In this document: positions 42,288 to 49,668 of the stretch, in pieces
Position numbering within the stretch: position 1 is the stretch's first letter
Layout of the letters: every line of letters begins with the position of its first letter
Assembly (NCBI GenBank): GCA_035648735.1
Contig: DASRKX010000004.1
Span: 1 to 64,000, forward strand
Origin: REEB95 sp035648735
Lineage (GTDB): Bacteria; Pseudomonadota; Alphaproteobacteria; ATCC43930; CGMCC-115725
Length of the DNA stretch: 64,000 nucleotides
Direction: 5' to 3'
Position numbers and translations under genes: made by a program
The notes under the pieces: model-generated
Database searches by the model: none
Told to the model about the DNA's origin: nothing
The model's input: only the letters and a program-made list of their open reading frames with translations

Positions 42288-42386
42288 CGGAGGCCTCTTT
42301 CGTCGACGCTCGCGCTTATCCTACGACGGCGAGGGATGGCGTCAATCGCGGCGCGAAGCATTCACCGCGTCGGGCTGGGTCGACAA

Positions 42387-42701
42387 TCAGTGACGGTGGA
42401 AGCCCCCGCCGCCCTCGTCATGTCCGCGATCTCCGCCCCGGCCGCCGAAACCGAAGCTCAGGCCGAAATCATAGACCGGCGGCGCGTAATAGGCCGGCGG
42501 CGCGTAATAGGCCGGCGGGGGCGGTCCATATAAATATCCATAGCCGGGACTGCTGGGCACGCAGCCGTAGCCGGGCGCGTAGTAATAGCCGTAGCCGCAA
42601 CCGTAGTAGGCCTGCGCCGACGTCGGCCCTGCCGCACCGAGCGCGCCGAGCGCGATCCCAACGGCGCTGGCCACCGCCAACGCCCATTTCCTGCTTTTCA
42701 T
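42387..42701 (-). CDS. Small exported Tyr/Pro/Gly-rich protein
   Basis: 104 aa with a signal peptide (cleavage near SAQA). The mature part is rich in Tyr, Gly and Pro: YYGCGYGYYYAPGYG, then repeated PAYYAPP units, ending in a Gly-Arg-His tail. ATG 42701 is preceded by AAGGAG. An 18-bp direct repeat encodes the PAYYAP units. It resembles low-complexity envelope or matrix proteins; function unknown. Confidence 0.8.
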   Translation of the reverse strand: MKSRKWALAVASAVGIALGALGAAGPTSAQAYYGCGYGYYYAPGYGCVPSSPGYGYLYGPPPPAYYAPPAYYAPPVYDFGLSFGFGGRGGDRGHDEGGGGFHRH

Positions 42702-42832
42702 CGCTAAGCTCCTTTTTTGCTGCAAAACCGCTGAAAATCTAACGGCCGCTGGGAGCGCCGGTTCCCCCTAGGATCCCGTGGAATGCATGCGGCATGCCCT
42801 ATTCCCGCCACACGGCCATGGCACGATAAACG

Positions 42833-43105
42833 ATGCAAAAAAAGCCGACGGAAACCAAGCTGCATCCGCATGCCGAGGCGACCTTTCGCGTGGTGCCGCT
42901 CAAGGATCAAGCCGCGTTCGGCGTCGAGGTGACGATCCCGGAAACCTTTCCAACAACGATCACCAGCTTCGCGACCGCGGCAGACGCCGAGGCGTGGATC
43001 GCCGCCCACAAGCTCCGCATCGCCGAAGGACCGCCGGCGACGCGGTGGCGCCGGAGCCCGCGCGCCTTCGCGCGCGTACCGGCTGTGCGTTCGTCCGACG
43101 GTTAA
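42833..43105 (+). CDS. Small cytoplasmic protein of unknown function
   Basis: 90 aa. The first 60 residues look folded (ATFRVVPLKDQAAFGVEVTIPETFPTTITSF-type strand pattern, partly shown, then ATAADAEAWIAAHKLRI). The tail is basic and Pro/Ala-rich. No signal peptide or known motif. It lies 16 bp before the BON lipoprotein gene and may share its message. I do not recognise the family. Confidence 0.6.
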   Translation: MQKKPTETKLHPHAEATFRVVPLKDQAAFGVEVTIPETFPTTITSFATAADAEAWIAAHKLRIAEGPPATRWRRSPRAFARVPAVRSSDG

Positions 43106-43121
43106 AATAAGGGAGTTGCCG

Positions 43122-43445
43122 ATGCCTCGGGTACCAAGCTTTGCCACCATCGCCGTGGCGCTTGCGCTGGGCCTGCCGCTCGTTTCCTGCGCCGCCGTGC
43201 AGGGGCGCGAGACCGCCGGCCAATACGCCGGGGATGCGGACGTCACCACACGGGTCAAGGCCGAGATCGTCAAGGCGCAATCGCTCAAGGGCTTCGAAAT
43301 CCATGTCGAGACCATGCAAGGCACGGTGCAGCTGAGCGGCTTCGTCGATACGCGAGCCCAGAAGGATCAGGCCGGCCAGATCGCGCAAGGCGTGGAAGGT
43401 GTCACTGCCGTCCGCGACAACATCCTGGTCAAAGGCGGCCAATAG
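43122..43445 (+). CDS. BON-domain lipoprotein
   Basis: 107 aa with a lipoprotein signal ending in the lipobox LVSC (Cys near 23) and one BON domain (about 40-105: DADVTTRVKAEIVKAQSLKG, then GTVQLSGFVDTRAQKDQAGQIAQGVEGV). BON proteins bind phospholipid or help envelope stability, as OsmY and DolP do. ATG 43122 is chosen with GGGAG upstream; TTG 43116 would add two residues. Confidence 0.9.
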   Translation: MPRVPSFATIAVALALGLPLVSCAAVQGRETAGQYAGDADVTTRVKAEIVKAQSLKGFEIHVETMQGTVQLSGFVDTRAQKDQAGQIAQGVEGVTAVRDNILVKGGQ

Positions 43446-43499
43446 GCCGCCCGCGCCGGGGACTGTCGCGCGAGGCCGCCTATAAAGAGGCGGTAGGAC

Positions 43500-43528
43500 T
43501 TGCCAATTCCTGCCTCTTCCCCTATCTA
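43500..43528 (+). promoter_or_regulatory. Sigma-70-type promoter for the rpsB-tsf operon
   Basis: TTGCCA (43500-43505), 17-bp spacer, TATCTA (43523-43528). It would give a leader of about 145 nt before rpsB, long enough for S2 autoregulation as known in enterobacteria. The leader contains paired GC-rich segments but no recognised motif. Confidence 0.65.
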
Positions 43529-43679
43529 AAGGCCTCGTTTCAACCAATCCTCACGCGGGGATTGCGGCTGTTCCGCCGGCATTGCGGGGCGGCCGTTCCG
43601 GTGTTGGGCGCGCCTTTATCTTTAGGCTCGCCCGATGATCTCGCCCCGCGGCGGTCCAACCGGAGAAAAGGTGCCATCG

Positions 43680-44471
43680 ATGGCGATTCCTGAATTCACC
43701 ATGCGCCAGCTTTTGGAAGCCGGCGTTCATTTCGGCCACCATACGCGGCGCTGGAACCCGAAGATGGCGCCTTTCATCTTCGGCGTGCGCAACGGCGTGC
43801 ACATCATCAACCTCGAAGAGACCATGCCGCTGCTGGAGCGGGCGCTGCAGGCCCTGCGTGACGTCGCCGCGGGCGGCGGCCGCATCCTCTTTGTCGGCAC
43901 CAAGCGCCAGGCGCAGGAGCCCATCGCCGAAGCGGCAAAGCGCTGCGGCCAGTATTTCGTCAACCACCGCTGGCTTGGCGGCATGCTGACCAACTTCAAG
44001 ACCATCTCGCATTCGATCAAGCGGCTGCGCGAGGTTGACGAGAAGATCGCCGAGGCCGAGAGCGGCCTGACCAAGCGCGAAATCCTCGAAATGTCGCGCG
44101 ACCGCGACAAGCTCGAGCGCGCGCTCGGCGGCATCAAGGAGATGGGCGGCCTGCCCGACATCCTCTTCGTCATCGACACCAATAAGGAGGCGATCGCGGT
44201 GCAGGAGGCGAACCGGCTCAAGATTCCGGTCGTCGCCATTCTCGACAGCAATTCCACGCCCGACGGCATCGCCTATCCGATCCCGGGCAACGACGATGCG
44301 ATGCGCGCCGTCCACCTTTATTGCGAGCTCGTTTCGGGTGCCGTGCTTGACGGATTGCAGGCCGAGCTCGCCGCGGCGGGCGCCGATCCGGGCGCGCGCG
44401 AAACCGCTCCGGTCGAGAAGCTGCCGGAGCCGGCGGCTGAGAAGCCCGCGGCCGCGGGCGCCAGCGCCTAA
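43680..44471 (+). CDS. rpsB: 30S ribosomal protein S2
   Basis: Small-subunit ribosomal protein. Conserved blocks are LLEAGVHFGHHTRRWNPKM, FVGTKRQAQ, NHRWLGGMLTNFKT and PVVAILDSNSTPDGI. ATG 43680 is preceded by AAAAGGTG; an upstream ATG at 43635 would add 15 residues and is unlikely. The Ala/Pro/Glu-rich C-terminal tail is common in alphaproteobacteria. First gene of the supercluster that runs to lpxB. Confidence 0.97.
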   Translation: MAIPEFTMRQLLEAGVHFGHHTRRWNPKMAPFIFGVRNGVHIINLEETMPLLERALQALRDVAAGGGRILFVGTKRQAQEPIAEAAKRCGQYFVNHRWLGGMLTNFKTISHSIKRLREVDEKIAEAESGLTKREILEMSRDRDKLERALGGIKEMGGLPDILFVIDTNKEAIAVQEANRLKIPVVAILDSNSTPDGIAYPIPGNDDAMRAVHLYCELVSGAVLDGLQAELAAAGADPGARETAPVEKLPEPAAEKPAAAGASA

Positions 44472-44504
44472 CCGGCGCTTCGATAAGAAGCAAGGAGCAG
44501 AACG

Positions 44505-45437
44505 ATGGCGGAAATCACCGCCGCGCTGGTCAAGGAACTGCGCGAGAAGACCGGCGCCGGCATGATGGATTGCAAGCGCGCGCTGGGCGAGACGCAAGGC
44601 GATCTCGAATCCGCGGTCGACTGGCTGCGCAAGAAGGGCCTCGCCGCCGCCGCGAAGAAGGCGGGACGCGTCGCCAGCGAGGGGCTCGTCGGAGTCGCCG
44701 TGAAAAGCACCGCCGGCGCGCTGGTCGAGGTCAATGCCGAGTCCGATTTCGTCGCGCGCAACGAGACCTTCCAGAATTTCGTCCGCACCGTCGCCGAGTT
44801 GGCGCTCGCGCATGGCGACGATATCGAGAAGCTCAAATCGCTGCCGTTCCCGGGTTCCGCGCGCAATCTCGGCGACGAGCTCACCCATATGATCGCCACC
44901 ATCGGCGAGAATATGAGCCTGCGCCGTGCCAAGCGGCTGACCGTCTCGACCGGCATTGTCGCCTCTTACATGCATTCGGCGCTGGCGCCGGGCGTCGGCA
45001 AGATCGGCGTCCTGGTGGCGCTGGAATCCACCGCCGGCGACAAGGTGGCAACGCACGGCCGCAACCTCGCTATGCATGTCGCCGCGGCCAATCCGCGCTA
45101 TCTCGAAATCGGCTCGGTCGACGCGATGGCGCTGGAGCGCGAGCGCGGCGTGCTGCGCGAGCAGGCCAAGGCCTCGGGCAAGCCCGACAATATCCTGGAC
45201 AAGATGGTCGAGGGCCGGCTCAAGAAGTTTTATGAGGACGTGGTGCTCTTGGAGCAGGTCTATGTCGTCGATGGCGAAAGCCGCGTCGCCAGGATTGTCG
45301 AGGACGCCGCCAAGGAGTCAGGCGCGCCGCTGAAGCTCGCCGGTTTCGCCCGCTTTGCCCTGGGCGAGGGAATCGAGAAGGCCGAAAGCGACTTCGCCGC
45401 CGAGGTCGCCGCCGTCGCCGGCGTCAAGCCGCATTGA
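44505..45437 (+). CDS. tsf: Elongation factor Ts
   Basis: Nucleotide exchange factor for EF-Tu. The N-terminal UBA-like domain (VKELREKTGAGMMDCKRAL) and core (VEVNAESDFVARN, HVAAANPRYL) are intact. Length 310 aa. It has a strong AAGGAG ribosome site and follows rpsB by 33 bp. Confidence 0.97.
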   Translation: MAEITAALVKELREKTGAGMMDCKRALGETQGDLESAVDWLRKKGLAAAAKKAGRVASEGLVGVAVKSTAGALVEVNAESDFVARNETFQNFVRTVAELALAHGDDIEKLKSLPFPGSARNLGDELTHMIATIGENMSLRRAKRLTVSTGIVASYMHSALAPGVGKIGVLVALESTAGDKVATHGRNLAMHVAAANPRYLEIGSVDAMALERERGVLREQAKASGKPDNILDKMVEGRLKKFYEDVVLLEQVYVVDGESRVARIVEDAAKESGAPLKLAGFARFALGEGIEKAESDFAAEVAAVAGVKPH

Positions 45438-45530
45438 GCGGCCGGCCGATTCGTCGGATTCGCCGGACGCTCTAGGCTTATCCCGGCGCGGCACTTGATG
45501 TATTATCCGCGCCGCCCGGAAAGGTAGCCC

Positions 45531-46289
45531 ATGCCAGCGGATCCCGCCCTCGCTCGAAGCCCTGCCGCCGCGATTCGCTTCAATCGCGTCATGCTCAAAT
45601 TATCGGGCGAGGCGCTGATGGGGGAGCAGAGCTACGGCCTCGATCCCAAGATCGTCGCCCGGCTCGCCGGCGAGATCAAAACGGTGCACGAGCTCGGCGT
45701 CCAGATCGCGCTGGTCATTGGCGGCGGCAACATCTTCCGCGGCATCGCCGGGACCGCCGCCGGCATGGACCGCGCCACCGGCGACTACATGGGCATGCTC
45801 GCCACGATCATCAATTCGCTCGCGGTGCAGAGCGCGCTCGAGCGCCAGGGCGTGCCGACGCGGGTGCAATCTGCGATCAGCATGCAGTCGGTCTGCGAAC
45901 CCTATATAAGGCGGCGCGCCATCCGCCACATGGAGAAAGGCCGCGTCGTCATCTTCGCCGCCGGCACCGGCAATCCGTTCTTCACCACTGACACAGCGGC
46001 GGCGCTGCGCGCCTCCGAGACCGAGTGCCAGGCTCTTTTGAAGGCGACCAAAGTAGACGGGGTCTACAGCGCCGACCCGAAGAACGACCCAAAGGCCACG
46101 CGTTATGACCGGCTGTCCTATCTCGAAGTGCTGTCGCGCGACCTACAGGTAATGGACGCGACGGCGATCTCGCTGGCGCGCGAGAGCCACATTCCCATCC
46201 TGGTGTTCTCGATCCACCAGAACGGCGCCTTCGCCGACGTGATGCGCGGGCAGGGCCGCTTCACCATCATCGAGGAGGCCAAGCCGTGA
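45531..46289 (+). CDS. pyrH: UMP kinase
   Basis: Phosphorylates UMP to UDP. Amino-acid-kinase fold with LKLSGEALMG, VIGGGNIFRG, GTGNPFFTTDTAAALRASE and KVDGVYSADPKNDP. Length 252 aa. The stop overlaps the frr start (GTGA). A TATTAT element about 30 bp upstream could form part of a local promoter. Confidence 0.97.
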   Translation: MPADPALARSPAAAIRFNRVMLKLSGEALMGEQSYGLDPKIVARLAGEIKTVHELGVQIALVIGGGNIFRGIAGTAAGMDRATGDYMGMLATIINSLAVQSALERQGVPTRVQSAISMQSVCEPYIRRRAIRHMEKGRVVIFAAGTGNPFFTTDTAAALRASETECQALLKATKVDGVYSADPKNDPKATRYDRLSYLEVLSRDLQVMDATAISLARESHIPILVFSIHQNGAFADVMRGQGRFTIIEEAKP

Positions 46290-46846
46290 GCGACGATCCC
46301 TTGGTTGCCGATCTGCGCCGCCGCATGGGCAGCGCGGTCGAGGTTCTGCGCAAGGAATTTGCCGGCATCCGCACCGGACGTGCTTCGGCCAGCATGCTCG
46401 ATCCCGTCATGGTCGAGGTCTATGGCCAGAACATGCCGATCACCCAGGTCGGCACGGTGAGCGCGCCCGAGCCGCGCATGGTCACCGTCCAGGTCTGGGA
46501 CAAGGGCGCGGTCAAGTCGGTGGAGAAGGCGATCCGCGAGGCGGGGCTCGGCGTCAACCCGCAGGTCGACGGCGCGCTGATCCGCGTGCCGCTGCCCGAT
46601 CTTTCGGAGGATCGGCGCAAGGAACTGACGCGTGTCACCGCCAAATACGCCGAGCAGGCGCGCATCTCGGTGCGCAACGTCCGCCGCGACGGCCTCGAGC
46701 TTCTCAAGAAAAAGGAGAAGGACAAGGAGCTATCGCAGGACCAGCACCGCAAGCTCGACAAGGACGTGCAGGCGCTTACCGACGAGACGGTGAAGCGCGT
46801 CGACGAGATGCTTGCCCTGAAGGACAAGGAGATCCTTCAAGTCTGA
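46286..46846 (+). CDS. frr: Ribosome recycling factor
   Basis: Splits post-termination ribosomes together with EF-G. The sequence is canonical (LRKEFAGIRTGRASASMLDPVMVEVYG, LPDLSEDRRKEL, RRDGLELLKKKEKD). Length 186 aa; GTG start inside the pyrH stop and a TGATG junction to uppS. Confidence 0.97.
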   Translation: MSDDPLVADLRRRMGSAVEVLRKEFAGIRTGRASASMLDPVMVEVYGQNMPITQVGTVSAPEPRMVTVQVWDKGAVKSVEKAIREAGLGVNPQVDGALIRVPLPDLSEDRRKELTRVTAKYAEQARISVRNVRRDGLELLKKKEKDKELSQDQHRKLDKDVQALTDETVKRVDEMLALKDKEILQV

Positions 46847-47580
46847 TGCCAGCGCCCCTGAATGATTTGCCGCCGCCGCCCGCCCATGTCGCCATCATCA
46901 TGGACGGCAATGGGCGCTGGGCGAAGAAGCGGGGCCTGCCGCGCATCGCCGGTCACAAGAACGGCGCCGAGGCGGTGCGGCGCGCCGTCATGGCCTCGGC
47001 CGAGCTCGGCATCCGCTATCTCACTCTCTTCGGGTTTTCCTCCGAGAATTGGAAGCGGCCGGCCGGCGAGATCGACGATCTCATGGGCCTGCTGCGCCAT
47101 TACCTGCGCGGCGAGATCGCCGAGCTGCACAAGCAGGGCGTACGCGTGCGGGTCATCGGCGAGCGGGAGAAGCTGGCGGGCGACATCGTCAACCTCATCG
47201 ACAACGCCGAGAATTTGACGCGCGACAACGAGCAGCTCAACTTGTCAATCGCGCTCAGCTATGGCGGCCGGGCCGAGATCGCGCGTGCCGCGCGCCGCAT
47301 CGCGGAGGCGGTTAAGGCGGGGACCCTGGCACCCGACCAGGTCGACGAGGATTGCGTCGCGCGTCATTTGCTGACCACCGAGATCCCCGATCCCGATCTT
47401 CTCATCCGCACCAGCGGCGAGCAGCGGATCAGCAATTTTCTGCTCTGGCAAAGCGCCTATACCGAACTGGTCTTCACCGAAACGCTGTGGCCCGATTTCG
47501 CCAAAGGCGATCTCGAACAGGCGCTGCGCGAGTTCCACGGCCGCGAACGCCGCTACGGCGCCTCCATTGGCTCGCGCTAG
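46846..47580 (+). CDS. uppS: Undecaprenyl diphosphate synthase
   Basis: cis-Prenyltransferase that makes the C55 lipid carrier for peptidoglycan and O-antigen. Catalytic Asp20 is in AIIMDGNGRWA, followed by HKNGAEAVRR, FGFSSENWKRP and LIRTSGEQRISNFLLWQSAYTE. Length 244 aa. It overlaps cdsA by 14 bp. Confidence 0.96.
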   Translation: MPAPLNDLPPPPAHVAIIMDGNGRWAKKRGLPRIAGHKNGAEAVRRAVMASAELGIRYLTLFGFSSENWKRPAGEIDDLMGLLRHYLRGEIAELHKQGVRVRVIGEREKLAGDIVNLIDNAENLTRDNEQLNLSIALSYGGRAEIARAARRIAEAVKAGTLAPDQVDEDCVARHLLTTEIPDPDLLIRTSGEQRISNFLLWQSAYTELVFTETLWPDFAKGDLEQALREFHGRERRYGASIGSR

Positions 47581-48400
47581 CGCGAACAATCTTCAGCTCC
47601 GCATCATCTCGGCGCTGGTCCTCGGGCCGGTGGTATTGCTTGCCGTCTGGCTGTGGCCGCCCTGGCCGCTTCTTCCGGTGCTGGTGATCGCCGCCGCCGG
47701 CGGCATGGGCTTTGAGTGGGCGCGGCTCGCCGATTCCGAGAGCTCGCGGCTGCGTCGCGCCGCCATGGTGGCGACCCCGGCGCTGGCGGCGCTCGCCAGC
47801 GCCTTCGGCGCGGGTTTCGCGGCCGCGGCGGTGACGCTGCTCGGGGCCTTCATCGTGCTGGCCGAAGCGCGTTTCGGCGGCGGCCGCGCGCCGCTCTGGG
47901 CCGCGTCCGGAACGTTGTGGCTTGCCGGCGCCTGTGCCGCCTTCTTGGGCATTGCCGGGCAGGGCGGCGGCCGTATCGTGGCGCTCTGGCTCCTGGCGCT
48001 GGTCTGGGGCTCGGATATCGGCGCCTACGCCGCCGGGCGCGCCCTGGGCGGCCCGAAACTGGCGCCGACGCTCTCGCCCAACAAGACCTGGGCCGGCTTC
48101 GGCGGCGGCCTCGTGGCGGCGGCGGCGGTCGGTGCGGTAACGGCGGCACTGCTCGGCCGGCCGATACTTGGAATCGTCGGGGTAAGTCTCTTCCTTGGCC
48201 TGGCCGCGCAAATAGGCGATCTTGTCGAATCGCTGGCCAAGCGCCGTTTTGGCGTCAAGGATTCGGGTGGGCTGATCCCGGGCCATGGTGGGTTGCTCGA
48301 CCGGCTCGATAGCCTGTTGGCGGCGGCCCTCGCCCTGGGGCTGCTGACCCTCGCCTGGGGCGAATCGCCGCTCCTGTGGCAGATGGCTCCGATTCCCTGA
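47567..48400 (+). CDS. cdsA: Phosphatidate cytidylyltransferase
   Basis: Membrane enzyme making CDP-diacylglycerol for phospholipid synthesis. Multiple hydrophobic segments and the C-terminal signature (SPNKTWAGFGGG, KRRFGVKDSGGLIPGHGGLLDRLDS) are present. Start TTG 47567 lies inside uppS. In most relatives dxr follows this gene; here the next gene is rseP. Confidence 0.95.
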   Translation: MARASANNLQLRIISALVLGPVVLLAVWLWPPWPLLPVLVIAAAGGMGFEWARLADSESSRLRRAAMVATPALAALASAFGAGFAAAAVTLLGAFIVLAEARFGGGRAPLWAASGTLWLAGACAAFLGIAGQGGGRIVALWLLALVWGSDIGAYAAGRALGGPKLAPTLSPNKTWAGFGGGLVAAAAVGAVTAALLGRPILGIVGVSLFLGLAAQIGDLVESLAKRRFGVKDSGGLIPGHGGLLDRLDSLLAAALALGLLTLAWGESPLLWQMAPIP

Positions 48401-48491
48401 GGGTATTTCTCAATGACGTTCTTTTAAGGGCTGTAATCCGCCAATTTTTGCTAAGCTACGCCGATTCGGTCTTTAGACAGGTTCTTGTTTC

Positions 48492-49628
48492 ATGAGCATC
48501 TTCACCGGCGGCCTCGGTTATATCGTGCCGTTTCTTGTCGTTCTCACCGTTCTGGTCTTCGTTCATGAGCTCGGCCACTACCTGGTCGCGCGCTGGAACG
48601 GCGTGCGGATCGAGGTCTTTTCGATCGGTTTCGGGCCGGAAATCTTCGGCTGGAACGACAAGGTCGGCACGCGCTGGAAGTTCAGCGCCATCCCGCTGGG
48701 CGGCTACGTCAAGATGTTCGGCGACGCCGATCCGGCGTCGCGTGCTTCGCCGCACGACCTGGCCGAGATGACGCCGGAGGAGCGCGCCGGCTCCTTTCAC
48801 CACAAGCGGCTGATGCAGCGCGTCGCCGTCGTCACCGCTGGTCCGGCGGCTAATTTCATTTTTGCGATCGTCGCCTTGGCGCTGCTCTTCGCCACGGTCG
48901 GGCAGCCTTACACGCCGGCCGAGATCGGCCGCGTCCAGCCGGGCAGCGCCGCCGAGGCGGGCGGCCTCCAACCCGGCGACGTCATCCAATCGATCGACGG
49001 CAAGCCGATCGACCGCTTCGAGGAAGTTCAGCGGGAAGTGCGGCTCGACGATGGCACGCCGATGCGGCTGACCCTGCTGCGCGGCACCCAGCAACTCACC
49101 GTCAGCGTCACGCCACGCGTCACCGCCGTCACCGACCGCTTCGGCAACCAGCACAATTTCGGCTTGCTCGGCATCGAGCGGAACGGCGTCGATTACGTCC
49201 GCCGCAATCCTGCCGACGCGCTGTGGCGTGCCGGAATGGAGACGCTCAACCTCACCACTGGCACGCTCACAGCGGTCTGGCAGATGATCATCGGCGCCCG
49301 TCCGGCCGACGAGATCGGCGGTCCGCTCCGCATCGCGCAGATGTCCGGCGAGGTGGCGCAGGGCGGCGTGGTTGCGTTGATCTGGTTCATGGCGGTGCTG
49401 TCGGTCAATCTCGGCTTGATCAATCTCTTTCCGGTCCCCATTCTTGACGGGGGTCATCTTCTGTTCTATGCCGCCGAGGCCGTCCGCGGTAAACCACTGG
49501 GCCAGCGTGCGCAGGAATACGGCTTCCGCGTGGGGCTGGCGCTGGTTCTGACGCTCATGGTCTTCGCCACATGGAACGACCTTGTGCATCTCCGGGTGAT
49601 TGAATTCCTGAAGGGTCTCGTGACCTGA
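48492..49628 (+). CDS. rseP: Site-2 protease RseP
   Basis: Intramembrane zinc metalloprotease that cuts anti-sigma factors and leftover signal peptides. HExxH is at 25-29 (FVHELGHY), a PDZ domain lies in the middle (RVQPGSAAEAGGLQPGDVIQSIDG, partly shown), and the third zinc ligand is in NLFPVPILDGGHLL. Length 378 aa. It follows cdsA after a 91-bp AT-richer gap that may hold its own promoter. Confidence 0.96.
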   Translation: MSIFTGGLGYIVPFLVVLTVLVFVHELGHYLVARWNGVRIEVFSIGFGPEIFGWNDKVGTRWKFSAIPLGGYVKMFGDADPASRASPHDLAEMTPEERAGSFHHKRLMQRVAVVTAGPAANFIFAIVALALLFATVGQPYTPAEIGRVQPGSAAEAGGLQPGDVIQSIDGKPIDRFEEVQREVRLDDGTPMRLTLLRGTQQLTVSVTPRVTAVTDRFGNQHNFGLLGIERNGVDYVRRNPADALWRAGMETLNLTTGTLTAVWQMIIGARPADEIGGPLRIAQMSGEVAQGGVVALIWFMAVLSVNLGLINLFPVPILDGGHLLFYAAEAVRGKPLGQRAQEYGFRVGLALVLTLMVFATWNDLVHLRVIEFLKGLVT

Positions 49629-49668
49629 CGTCGTTGGCGGAGTAGAGGTTCGGTACGAGGGGGACGTA

